Assembly: GCA_964364175.1 (NCBI GenBank)
Contig: CAYILR010000002.1
Span: forward strand, 62,001 to 126,000
Reading direction: 5' to 3'
Origin: CAYILR01 sp964364175
GTDB taxonomy: Bacteria; Bdellovibrionota; UBA1018
Length of the DNA stretch: 64,000 bases
Of the stretch, positions 25,286 through 32,865 are shown one piece after another. The position numbers were made by a program, and so were the translations under genes. Position 1 is the first letter of the stretch, and each line of letters starts with the position of its first letter. The notes under the pieces were generated by a model that was given only the letters and a program-made list of their open reading frames with translations, had not been told where the DNA came from and made no database searches.

Positions 25286-26662
25286 GTGACAAGGGTGCAT
25301 ACGGAAACTCAGGTCAATGTTGCAGCGGACTACCCTCGTTGGAGACACTATCTCTATTCGATCATCGCTGCCGAGATTTCAGGCATCACACGGTATTATG
25401 ATCAACTCATTCAGTGGAAACCTCGTTCTGATGACCATGGATTGCTGCTCGCATCGGTGGACTGCCCTAGCAAAAAAATAGCTGATTCCATTTCTTCACT
25501 TCCCGAATTGGGAACTGAAAAGGAAAAAAGAACAGCAGTCCTTCTCAATGGTTCCATTAATCACAGCCTCGACATTCAAGCTTTACTCGTCGAGTTGAAG
25601 ACAAGGCTTTCACGAACCTCTCGTGTCTTAGTAGTTGCATATAACCCCTATCTCTCTTGGTTGTACCGTTTGGCCAATTTTTTGGGATTCAGACGAGGGG
25701 AGCTTCCTTCGACCTTCATTACACAAGTCGATATTCAAAATCTGACTCGTTTGGCGGGATACGACTTCGTTCAAATGCGTGCCATGTGTTTTTTCCCTTG
25801 GAGGCTCTTGGGACTTGGAAATTGGATCAATCGAGTGCTTCCGAGCGTACCGCTTCTGAACTGGATGAGCTTTGCTCAACTCTTTGTTCTCCGACCTGTC
25901 ATTCCAGAACTCACTTCCCAACGTCCTTCACTCTCGATCGTAATTCCCGCGCGTAACGAAAAAGGGAATATTGAAAATGCGCTCAAACGCATGCCTGACT
26001 TAGGCACTTCACTGGAAATTATTTTTGTGGAAGGCCATTCATCGGATGGCACTTGGGAAGAAATTGAACGAGTTCGAGTCGCTTATCAAGACCGTTTTAA
26101 AATCAAGACCCTGCAGCAAACTGGAAAGGGCAAAGCAAACGCGGTGCACGTCGGATTTGCAGTAGCCACGGGGGATTTGCTCACCATTCTTGACGCCGAC
26201 CTGACAATGCCCCCAGAACTTCTGGGACGATTTTACACCGCTTATTGCGACGGGTTGGCTGATTTTATCAATGGAACTCGCTTGGTCTATCCGATGGAAG
26301 GCGATGCAATGCGCTTTCTGAACCGACTCGGCAACATCTTTTTTGCAAAAGCATTGTCGCACGTCTTGGGAACCAAAATCAGCGATTCACTCTGCGGAAC
26401 CAAGTTGGTATCCCGTCACGATTACGCTCGATTTCAAGCCTGGAAAAAAGACTTTGGTGACTTCGACCCTTTTGGAGATTTTGAGCTGATTTTTCCTGCT
26501 GCGATCCTGGGATTGGGAATTGTGGACATCCCCATTCGGTATCTTGCTCGCACTTATGGCAGCACTAACATCAGCCGGTTTCGTCATGGACTGATGCTTC
26601 TCCGAATGACCCTAATCGGATTTTTTAGAATCAAAATGGGACGTACATTCAAGTCGCTATGA
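25286..26662 (+). CDS. GT2 glycosyltransferase fused to a degenerate methyltransferase-like domain
   Basis: The protein has 458 residues from GTG 25286 (a second GTG lies at 25295). Residues up to about 205 resemble the C-terminal part of a class I methyltransferase: VLVVAYNPYLSWLYRLANFL, then the ITQVDIQNLTRLAGYDF block that precedes the last strands in such proteins. No GxGxG SAM loop is visible, so this part may be inactive. The GT2 domain follows: SIVIPARNEKGNI, FVEGHSSDGTWEEI and LLTILDADLTMPPE with the DxD metal site. It probably glycosylates or transfers to a lipid carrier. Its stop overlaps the start of the next methyltransferase by 4 bases. Confidence 0.8.
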   Translation: MTRVHTETQVNVAADYPRWRHYLYSIIAAEISGITRYYDQLIQWKPRSDDHGLLLASVDCPSKKIADSISSLPELGTEKEKRTAVLLNGSINHSLDIQALLVELKTRLSRTSRVLVVAYNPYLSWLYRLANFLGFRRGELPSTFITQVDIQNLTRLAGYDFVQMRAMCFFPWRLLGLGNWINRVLPSVPLLNWMSFAQLFVLRPVIPELTSQRPSLSIVIPARNEKGNIENALKRMPDLGTSLEIIFVEGHSSDGTWEEIERVRVAYQDRFKIKTLQQTGKGKANAVHVGFAVATGDLLTILDADLTMPPELLGRFYTAYCDGLADFINGTRLVYPMEGDAMRFLNRLGNIFFAKALSHVLGTKISDSLCGTKLVSRHDYARFQAWKKDFGDFDPFGDFELIFPAAILGLGIVDIPIRYLARTYGSTNISRFRHGLMLLRMTLIGFFRIKMGRTFKSL

Positions 26663-27402
26663 ACAAACAGCATCTGGATGACGTCAGCCGCATTCATGAA
26701 ATCCAAGATACAATTGCTCGCAAGCCTGCGCTTCGTCAATTTTATGCTGACATGTATTCGCGGTATCAGCGATGCCTGGATACCTGCCCCAAGGAAGGCA
26801 TCGCCCTCGAACTAGGCTCGGGCGGTGGATTTCTCAAGCAAGTGATTCCAGAAATTGTTACATCCGATGTGCTGGCCTATCCGAATGTGGATCAAGTGGT
26901 CAGCGGAACAGCGATGCCTTTTGAAAACGAAAGCCTGCGGGCGATTTTCATGCTCAATGTTTTTCATCACATCCCCGATGTCGGGGCTTTTTTGTCGGAG
27001 GCCCAACGATGTCTCAAGCCGGGTGGGAAAATACTGATCATCGATCAAAACATGGGATGGTTCAGTAAACCTATTTATAAATACCTTCACCACGAGCCGA
27101 TGGACATTCATGCACAGGATTGGAAGTTTGAGACCACAGGTCCTTTGTCCGGAGCGAATCAAGCGTTAGCTTGGGTTGTTTTTAGGCGAGATCTCAAAAA
27201 ATTCGAAACCCTTTTTCCTAAACTACAGCTCTTGAAATATCAGCCGCACACACCTTTGCGCTACTGGCTCTCTGGAGGGTTGAAAAGCTGGACGCTCATC
27301 CCACCCTGGGCAAATTCATGGGTTACGACAACTGACCGTTTGCTGGTCAAACTTGTCCCGAGCATGGGAAGTTTTGTGGATATCGAAATTAGAAAAATCT
27401 GA
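26659..27402 (+). CDS. Class I SAM-dependent methyltransferase
   Basis: The protein has 247 residues. ALELGSGGGFLKQVIP is motif I and AIFMLNVFHHIPD is the motif of Methyltransf_11 proteins. RCLKPGGKILIIDQNMG is the typical post-motif III strand. It overlaps the upstream GT2 fusion gene by 4 bases (ATGA), so the active methyltransferase and the fusion with a degenerate methyltransferase part are produced together and may form a complex. The substrate is unknown. It is the last plus-strand gene before the hipBST locus, with 32 bases between the stops. Confidence 0.8.
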   Translation: MNKQHLDDVSRIHEIQDTIARKPALRQFYADMYSRYQRCLDTCPKEGIALELGSGGGFLKQVIPEIVTSDVLAYPNVDQVVSGTAMPFENESLRAIFMLNVFHHIPDVGAFLSEAQRCLKPGGKILIIDQNMGWFSKPIYKYLHHEPMDIHAQDWKFETTGPLSGANQALAWVVFRRDLKKFETLFPKLQLLKYQPHTPLRYWLSGGLKSWTLIPPWANSWVTTTDRLLVKLVPSMGSFVDIEIRKI

Positions 27403-27434
27403 GTGATCTATTGTCCTGTCAGAGCAACAAACCA

Positions 27435-28418
27435 TCAGTAGTCGGCTATGGCCCGGTATCGATCCTTTACACAGTTCAAGTATTTTTTCTTAAGATCCTC
27501 ATTTAAATAACTAGTATTAATGAGATCAAACACTTGGTCTTTAAGACTCATGGTTTTTCCTAAAAACGGCACTATTGCGATACTCGGCACTCCAACACGT
27601 CGACCAAGCTCAAAGAAATCATGCTGAGTATAAAAACCAAACTTTTCGTATTGAGGCGTGTTAGTGCCATCAATAAATAATTCTTGTAGTGCAAATTGCT
27701 GCTCTACTGGGTTGTAAATATTGGTGTTAACACTATCGTAGTTGGGTGAAAGATCCTGATATTTTCCGTCTTCTGTAAGTGCGACTAAACTAATATTTTT
27801 TAGATGATAATCACCATTTCCGATGAGGAAGTTGTAAATAAGTCTCTCTAGAAAACGCAACAGAACAGCCTTTTTACCACCGCAAGCTTTAAGAATTGTA
27901 TTCCCGACTTCTTCATAACTACCAGAATACTTGAAATTACCACCATCATCACGCTCTCTACCTAGTATTTGCGCAAGGTCTTCCTGATCAATCTTTTGTC
28001 CTTGAACGCGGTCAAAGCGCTTTACAATATATGCATTTTCCCCATTCTTAAAGGTAATAAGACCAGACTCTGCCGTTTGGATTCCGAGAAGTTTTCCTAT
28101 TTGCATCGAAAGATGTTCATTTTCGCTCAACTCTTCGTATTCCTGTGGGGTTGGTTTAAGGATGTATGTACCACCCACATCTGTCGGTACAATTTGTGTA
28201 CCCTCAATCTTCACAGAAAGTTTTTGCTGCATTCCAGAAATCGACATTTTTTGTGTATATTTCCGTGCCATTGTTGAACTAAACTCTTTTTTATCGAAAG
28301 AAAGAGTTGGGGAAATTTCGGACGATCCAAAAAGCGCAAGAATACATTTGTCGTGATATCCTGCAAACTTAGTCTTTTGATTTATGAGCACTTGCCTTAA
28401 ACAAATTTTGCAGATCAT
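27435..28418 (-). CDS. hipT: HipT Ser/Thr kinase toxin (HipA-like, short form)
   Basis: The protein has 327 residues, shorter than classical HipA (about 440) because the N-terminal subdomain is a separate gene upstream. It begins with a CKIC and HDKC cysteine/histidine set (residues 3-25) that could bind zinc. The Gly-rich loop is SISGMQQKLS, with S59 and S61 matching the SIS motif whose serines are autophosphorylated in E. coli O127 HipT. Further kinase landmarks are YIVKRFDR (ATP lysine), NFLIGNGDYHLKN (catalytic aspartate) and LSPNYDSV (metal-binding aspartate). The known HipT phosphorylates tryptophanyl-tRNA synthetase; the target here is inferred only. It overlaps hipS by 4 bases. Confidence 0.9.
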   Translation of the reverse strand: MICKICLRQVLINQKTKFAGYHDKCILALFGSSEISPTLSFDKKEFSSTMARKYTQKMSISGMQQKLSVKIEGTQIVPTDVGGTYILKPTPQEYEELSENEHLSMQIGKLLGIQTAESGLITFKNGENAYIVKRFDRVQGQKIDQEDLAQILGRERDDGGNFKYSGSYEEVGNTILKACGGKKAVLLRFLERLIYNFLIGNGDYHLKNISLVALTEDGKYQDLSPNYDSVNTNIYNPVEQQFALQELFIDGTNTPQYEKFGFYTQHDFFELGRRVGVPSIAIVPFLGKTMSLKDQVFDLINTSYLNEDLKKKYLNCVKDRYRAIADY

Positions 28419-28747
28419 ATTTTATTTTCTGGATCAGCCAACACAGAAACCGCTCCAACCAGATCCTGTCCATTATTTATTAAAAGTGAAAAAAAATCAC
28501 GCTCATCAATTTTCTGAATTCTCGACTGCTGGTGCTTGAGCCAACCCTCAGCAATTAATCCATCAAAAAATGGAAAAAGCCGCTCAGAAAAAAATGGTTC
28601 GACCTGCAAGGGAAACGAAATGCTGATTGGATGTGCTTCACTAGACGCCAAATAATCAGCATTATAGCGAAACTCATAAGACGATTCGCCATGTTTCACC
28701 AATTCACCAGCCACCGCATTATTGTGTAAAACTTTTGCTCTCATCAT
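28415..28747 (-). CDS. hipS: HipS, small HipA N-terminal-like antitoxin
   Basis: The protein has 110 residues and corresponds to the N-terminal subdomain of HipA: VAGELVKHGESSYEFRY, then FPFFDGLIAEGW and DFFSLLINNGQDLVGAVSV. In the tripartite HipBST system HipS neutralises HipT, while HipB acts mainly as DNA-binding partner. It sits between hipB and hipT, overlapping each by 4 bases, the order expected for hipBST. Two adjacent ATG codons start the frame, and the first is taken. Confidence 0.88.
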   Translation of the reverse strand: MMRAKVLHNNAVAGELVKHGESSYEFRYNADYLASSEAHPISISFPLQVEPFFSERLFPFFDGLIAEGWLKHQQSRIQKIDERDFFSLLINNGQDLVGAVSVLADPENKI

Positions 28748-29052
28748 TTAATCCAGAATGATTTTCCTAGTGCGGACAACACCTTCTCAACATTTTCAAA
28801 AGACACTCTTCGATTTCCTGCTTCAAGTTTTGCAATCGTCAAAGTACTCAGGCCAGTTAACGCGGCAAGTTGTTTTTGGCTGAGGCTTTGGTCTGCGCGA
28901 GCAATTTTGATGGCTTTTCCTAAGTTACTAGTAGGTTCAAAACTGCTTTTGTTCACCATCGATATTTGAGTGTTTTGCTGCTTTATAGCTTGGTCTAGTT
29001 GCTTAAGCAGATCATTAAGATTTATCTGTTTATTTTTTTCCATAGTTTCCAT
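28744..29052 (-). CDS. hipB: HipB, XRE-type DNA-binding component
   Basis: The protein has 102 residues. A helix-turn-helix of the XRE/Cro type spans about 47-100: IKIARADQSLSQKQLAALTG, then STLTIAKLEAGNRRVSFENV. It should bind operators in its own promoter and tether HipS-HipT. ATG 29052 is preceded by an AGG about 9 bases upstream; ATG 29043 is a possible alternative. The gene is AT-rich compared with the surrounding sugar genes, which fits horizontal gain of the whole hipBST locus. Confidence 0.88.
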   Translation of the reverse strand: METMEKNKQINLNDLLKQLDQAIKQQNTQISMVNKSSFEPTSNLGKAIKIARADQSLSQKQLAALTGLSTLTIAKLEAGNRRVSFENVEKVLSALGKSFWIK

Positions 29053-29065
29053 CAGTTAAACCTAT

Positions 29066-29099
29066 ATGCCTATTTAAAATCAGGCATCACACTAGTCAA
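29066..29099 (-). promoter_or_regulatory. hipBST promoter with overlapping operator
   Basis: On the minus strand a -35 box TTGACT (29099-29094) and a -10 box TAAATA (29076-29071) are separated by exactly 17 bases. A perfect inverted repeat ATGCCT-N10-AGGCAT (29066-29071 and 29082-29087) covers the -10 and half of the spacer, where a bound HipB would block RNA polymerase. The promoter lies about 20 bases before the hipB start. Autoregulation is known for hip loci; the assignment of this operator is inferred. Confidence 0.65.
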
Positions 29100-29118
29100 C
29101 TCTAATACAATTAACCAT

Positions 29119-29191
29119 TAGTATACTATGAAATAGATTTAAAATCTTTCCATACTAAAAGATGGAAAAACAACCTTTTAGTATGTATACT
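29119..29191. repeat. TAGTATAC-type inverted repeats upstream of hipBST
   Basis: The AT-rich stretch upstream of the promoter holds a perfect 10-base palindrome TAGTATACTA (29119-29128). It also holds a perfect 11-base inverted repeat CATACTAAAAG (29151-29161) and CTTTTAGTATG (29175-29185), and AGTAT-GT-ATACT (29180-29191). All share a TAGTAT/ATACTA half-site, so they look like a cluster of binding sites for one protein, possibly HipB. No T-run follows the 11-base hairpin, so a terminator is less likely. Nothing else is evident between hipB and wbpB. Confidence 0.6.
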
Positions 29192-29262
29192 GTTATTAAA
29201 GTTAGTATTTTACAAATAAAAATATAGATTCTGTTTCAGGCTTTCTAGGGGACGTAGGCAGT

Positions 29263-30318
29263 CTATTGATTGAGAAGAATTTCTTCCCCAGTTCGTGCCG
29301 ACATCTGGATTCCCACCAAAAGCTCCATCGTGCGCAGCCCTTCGCGACCATCGGTTTCTGGCTCAGCCTCGCCTCTCAATACGCGAATGACATTGTCGTA
29401 GTAAAGTGGGTGGCCAAATCCATAGACGGAAGTTGTTTCGTAGCTGGCCTCTTTTACACTTGCGTCTTCAGGCCTTCGATCCGCAAAATCCCAGACTTGG
29501 ATTTCGTTGACGGCGACGCCGCCAATGCGTGCTGTGCCTTTTTCACCTAAAATCGTAATCGAGCCTTCGAGGTTTTTGGGATAGGTCAACACGGTGGCCA
29601 TCATCGTTCCCAAGGTTCCGGATTTCCATTTGAGGTTCACTACGCCTGTGTCTTCGGTCTCGATCTTGCGCTCAAACGTCTGATAGTAAGCATGGATTTT
29701 TTCGACCGGGCCGATGAGCCAGTGTAGAAGATCGACGTAATGGCTCGCTTGGTTGAAAAAAATCCCACCGTCCATTTTCCAGGTCCCACGCCACGGGGCT
29801 TGCTCGAAATACGAATCCGGCCGAGACCAGAGAACGTTCACATTGACCAGGTAGATTTTTCCGAACCGTCCTTCGTCCACAGCTTTCTTGAGCAATTGCA
29901 AAGTGGCATTGCGACGATTTTGCTTCACTACAAAAAGTCGGCGCCCTTCCTGCTCGCAAACCCGAATCATCTCGCGCGCATCTTCGAGATTCGTCGACAT
30001 CGGTTTTTCGGAAACCACGTGTCTGCCAGAGCGTGCAATCTGGATCGAATGCTCGGGATGCAATCCACTCGGCGTACAAACCGAAACCACGTCGAGATCT
30101 GCCTCTTTCAACATTACGTCAAGACTCGAAAAACCTCGCGCACCAGTCTGCAAGACGGCCGCATCCAAAGCAGCTCGATCAATGTCACAAACGGCGACCA
30201 GTTCTGCTCGGTCCGAATGCTTTTTCAATGACGCAAAATGATTCGCGGAAATTCTTCCGCATCCCACAACACCGAATTTGATTTTGCGACCCTGAATCAC
30301 AGATGGTGCACGATTCAT
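29263..30318 (-). CDS. wbpB: UDP-N-acetylglucosaminuronate 3-dehydrogenase, Gfo/Idh/MocA type (WlbA/WbpB-like)
   Basis: The protein has 351 residues. The NAD-binding motif is FGVVGCGRISANHF near residue 15. HVVSEKPMSTN carries the conserved EKP lysine and FNQASHYVDLLHWL the usual catalytic-domain histidine. It lies 2 bases after the stop of the WbpA-type dehydrogenase gene. In that position a Gfo/Idh enzyme is expected to oxidise C3 of UDP-GlcNAcA and supply the keto-sugar for WbpE. It is somewhat longer than Pseudomonas WbpB as I recall it and differs in motif details, so it may belong to the other WlbA subgroup. The name rests mainly on context. Confidence 0.8.
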   Translation of the reverse strand: MNRAPSVIQGRKIKFGVVGCGRISANHFASLKKHSDRAELVAVCDIDRAALDAAVLQTGARGFSSLDVMLKEADLDVVSVCTPSGLHPEHSIQIARSGRHVVSEKPMSTNLEDAREMIRVCEQEGRRLFVVKQNRRNATLQLLKKAVDEGRFGKIYLVNVNVLWSRPDSYFEQAPWRGTWKMDGGIFFNQASHYVDLLHWLIGPVEKIHAYYQTFERKIETEDTGVVNLKWKSGTLGTMMATVLTYPKNLEGSITILGEKGTARIGGVAVNEIQVWDFADRRPEDASVKEASYETTSVYGFGHPLYYDNVIRVLRGEAEPETDGREGLRTMELLVGIQMSARTGEEILLNQ

Positions 30319-30320
30319 GG

Positions 30321-31637
30321 CTACGCTCTCACAATATGCGGAGCGGGTTCACGATAGCGTCCGCGCGTATCTACGATCAAATCGGCGTTCTCACGAATCA
30401 ACGCAAAATCAAATTTATCGTGATCGGTTGCCAGAACAACGCAATCCATCGACTTCAAAAGCTGCGCTGTCACAGCAACGCTTTTCAATTCAAAATGGTG
30501 TTTACGCATTCGGGGGAAAACAGGCACATGGGGATCCGAGTACTGAATCACAGCACCCTTGTCCGCCAAGAGTTCCATCACTTCGACTGGAGGCGACTCG
30601 CGCATATCATCGACGTTCTTCTTGTAGGCAATTCCTAAAATCAGGATTTTTGAATTCTTGATCGACTTGCCTCGTTCGTTCAAAGCTTCGGCCACTTTGC
30701 CAATCACGTAATGCGGCATCGAGCTGTTGATCTCTCCAGCCAGTTCAATAAATTTGGTATTCACTCCATAAGCTCGCGCTTTCCAAGTCAGATAGAACGG
30801 ATCAATGGGAATGCAATGCCCGCCCACACCCGGACCTGGATAGTAGGCAGTGAATCCAAATGGTTTAGTCGCTGCTGCTCGAATGACTTCGAAAATATCG
30901 ATTCCCATTTTGTCAGCGACAATTTTCATCTCATTCACTAGACCAATATTGACTGAACGATGAATGTTTTCCAAAAGCTTGGTCATCTCCGCCGCACGGG
31001 TCGAACTCACAGACACCACTCGATCAATCACTTGATCATAGAGAGCAACTCCTGCCTTCAAGCAGTCGGGAGTCACACCTCCACAAACTTTGGGAATCGT
31101 TCGGGTGTTGAAATCTGGATTTCCCGGATCTTCTCTCTCGGGAGAAAACACCAAGAAAAAATCTCCCCCCACTTTGAACCCAGCCTTTTCGATTCTAGGC
31201 TGCAATTCCTCATCCGTTGTTCCTGGATAAGTCGTGCTTTCCAGAGACATGACTTGGCCTTTGCGCAAGTAGGGAACCAAGGCGTCGACGGTATTTAAAA
31301 CAAAACTCAAGTCCGGCTCACGATACGGGTTCAGTGGCGTAGGAACACAAATGATCAGAGCATCTGCATCTTTGGCCTTAGAAAAATCGGTCGTGGCAAG
31401 AAATCCTTTTTTCAGAGCAGACTGGATCGAGCCGGAGGAAATATGTTCGATGTAAGACCGGCCCTCATTCAGTGCTTTGGTTTTCCCGGGATCGATATCA
31501 ATCCCCAAGACCTTGTAGCCGACTTCGTTGAAACGAAGCATCAGCGGCAAACCGACATAACCTAAACCCACAATACCGATGGTGGCAGATTTGCCCTTCA
31601 GGCGACCCAACAAATTTTCTAAAATGCTAGATGACAT
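30321..31637 (-). CDS. wbpA: UDP-N-acetyl-D-glucosamine 6-dehydrogenase
   Basis: The protein has 438 residues. Motifs are IGIVGLGYVGLPLMLRF (NAD site), LESTTYPGTTDEEL, and GPGVGGHCIPIDPFYLTWKA with the catalytic cysteine, all as in WbpA/Vi polysaccharide-type UDP-GlcNAc dehydrogenases. It oxidises UDP-GlcNAc to UDP-GlcNAcA with two NAD+. It forms a two-gene unit with the WbpB-type gene. The gene diverges from a GT4 gene with only 31 bases between starts. Confidence 0.88.
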   Translation of the reverse strand: MSSSILENLLGRLKGKSATIGIVGLGYVGLPLMLRFNEVGYKVLGIDIDPGKTKALNEGRSYIEHISSGSIQSALKKGFLATTDFSKAKDADALIICVPTPLNPYREPDLSFVLNTVDALVPYLRKGQVMSLESTTYPGTTDEELQPRIEKAGFKVGGDFFLVFSPEREDPGNPDFNTRTIPKVCGGVTPDCLKAGVALYDQVIDRVVSVSSTRAAEMTKLLENIHRSVNIGLVNEMKIVADKMGIDIFEVIRAAATKPFGFTAYYPGPGVGGHCIPIDPFYLTWKARAYGVNTKFIELAGEINSSMPHYVIGKVAEALNERGKSIKNSKILILGIAYKKNVDDMRESPPVEVMELLADKGAVIQYSDPHVPVFPRMRKHHFELKSVAVTAQLLKSMDCVVLATDHDKFDFALIRENADLIVDTRGRYREPAPHIVRA

Positions 31638-31668
31638 ATGCCCACCTTTACATCATTCTAGGGGCAAA

Positions 31669-32865
31669 ATGAAGGTATTGATTGCACATATTCCTTATCT
31701 TTCGCGGGGTGGCGAGGATGTTCACGTGGAGATTCTCACCGAGGTCTACCGTTCGATTGGGATTCAGCCGATTCTTTATCCCGATACCCGCGCTGCTGAA
31801 CCTGTGAATCCTCTCCGTGCGTTTCGCTCCATCTTCAGCAACCATCCTCCTGATGATTTTTTGAAGCTATGGGAACGAGAGCAGCCTACGCTCATTCACG
31901 CGCACAACCTTTTTCCGATCCTTGGCCCCGCTTTTTTGAGCTGGGTGATTCGCGAGAAAATTCCTCTTTTGATGACGATTCACAATCATCGTTTTTTTTG
32001 CACGAATGGACTCGCCCTTCGTGAGGATCGGATTTGCAAAGAATGTTTCCACTCCAAAGTCTATTGGAAACCCATCGTACATAACTGCAACCGATCCTAT
32101 GCAAAAACAGCTTACCACTCACTCAGTTTGACCCGTCTGCGTCTTCAAAATCTATACAACCGAGCAGTCACACGATTTATTGCACCATCCCCCTACATTC
32201 GAAACGAATTGGTTCGTCACGGAGTGGATGAAAAGAAAATCGAAGTCATGATTAATCCCATCATTGGGCAGGGCCTAGAAAAAGATGCCGAACTGCCCGA
32301 GGCAGAAAACGTCCCGGCTCGAATCGACGTTTTATACTGCGGTCGTCTCTCCATCGAAAAAGGAATTCGGCAGCTGATTCAAACCGTTGCTTTGCTCCCA
32401 GACTTGACCTTTGTCATTGCTGGAGATGGACCAGAAAAACCAGTCGTCACACAAGCTGCTAAAAATCTAAAAAACCTGGTCTACCTGGGGCAAGTGAACC
32501 AAAAAACCGTGCGTGCCCTCATCGATCGTACCAAATGCGGAATCATCCCCTCCATTTGCAATGAAATCCTTTCCTCTTTCGCCATTGAAAGTTTTTATGC
32601 GGGTAAACCCTGCGTAGTCCCTGACATGGAATCCACCAATTGGTTCACGGAAAAACCCTTCTTGGGAATCAATGCCAACACGGATCGTCCAGAAACCATG
32701 AAGGAAGCCATTCTCAAAGCAGTTTCGACCGTTTTTCCCGATCAAAAACATCTGACTGATCTCCGCACTCTGATGGATCCTGGATTTTTCTCTCAGAAAC
32801 TGAAAACTCTCGTCGAGGAATTGGTTGTGAAACACTCGTCTCAGGAAACTTCCGTCAATGGCTGA
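31669..32865 (+). CDS. GT4 glycosyltransferase
   Basis: The protein has 398 residues from ATG 31669, which has AGGGG about 5 bases upstream; the frame is open further 5' into the divergent gene but no better start exists. GT-B landmarks are SRGGEDVHV (N-terminal acceptor loop), HAHNLFPILG and TIHNHRFFCTNG. The donor domain has YCGRLSIEKG, FVIAGDGPEK and FAIESFYAGKPCVVPD (the E-x7-E type loop). It has an odd ICKECFHSKVYWKP part with cysteines, seen in several such transferases. It probably adds a sugar to the lipid-linked repeat unit in the cytoplasm. It overlaps the next gene by 8 bases. Confidence 0.88.
   Translation: MKVLIAHIPYLSRGGEDVHVEILTEVYRSIGIQPILYPDTRAAEPVNPLRAFRSIFSNHPPDDFLKLWEREQPTLIHAHNLFPILGPAFLSWVIREKIPLLMTIHNHRFFCTNGLALREDRICKECFHSKVYWKPIVHNCNRSYAKTAYHSLSLTRLRLQNLYNRAVTRFIAPSPYIRNELVRHGVDEKKIEVMINPIIGQGLEKDAELPEAENVPARIDVLYCGRLSIEKGIRQLIQTVALLPDLTFVIAGDGPEKPVVTQAAKNLKNLVYLGQVNQKTVRALIDRTKCGIIPSICNEILSSFAIESFYAGKPCVVPDMESTNWFTEKPFLGINANTDRPETMKEAILKAVSTVFPDQKHLTDLRTLMDPGFFSQKLKTLVEELVVKHSSQETSVNG

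Noticed and set aside
27407..29268. TCTATTG at both sides of hipBST (27407-27413 and 29262-29268) as a target-site duplication
   Set aside because: A 7-base match between two short AT-rich flanks is expected fairly often by chance, and no transposase or terminal inverted repeat is present.
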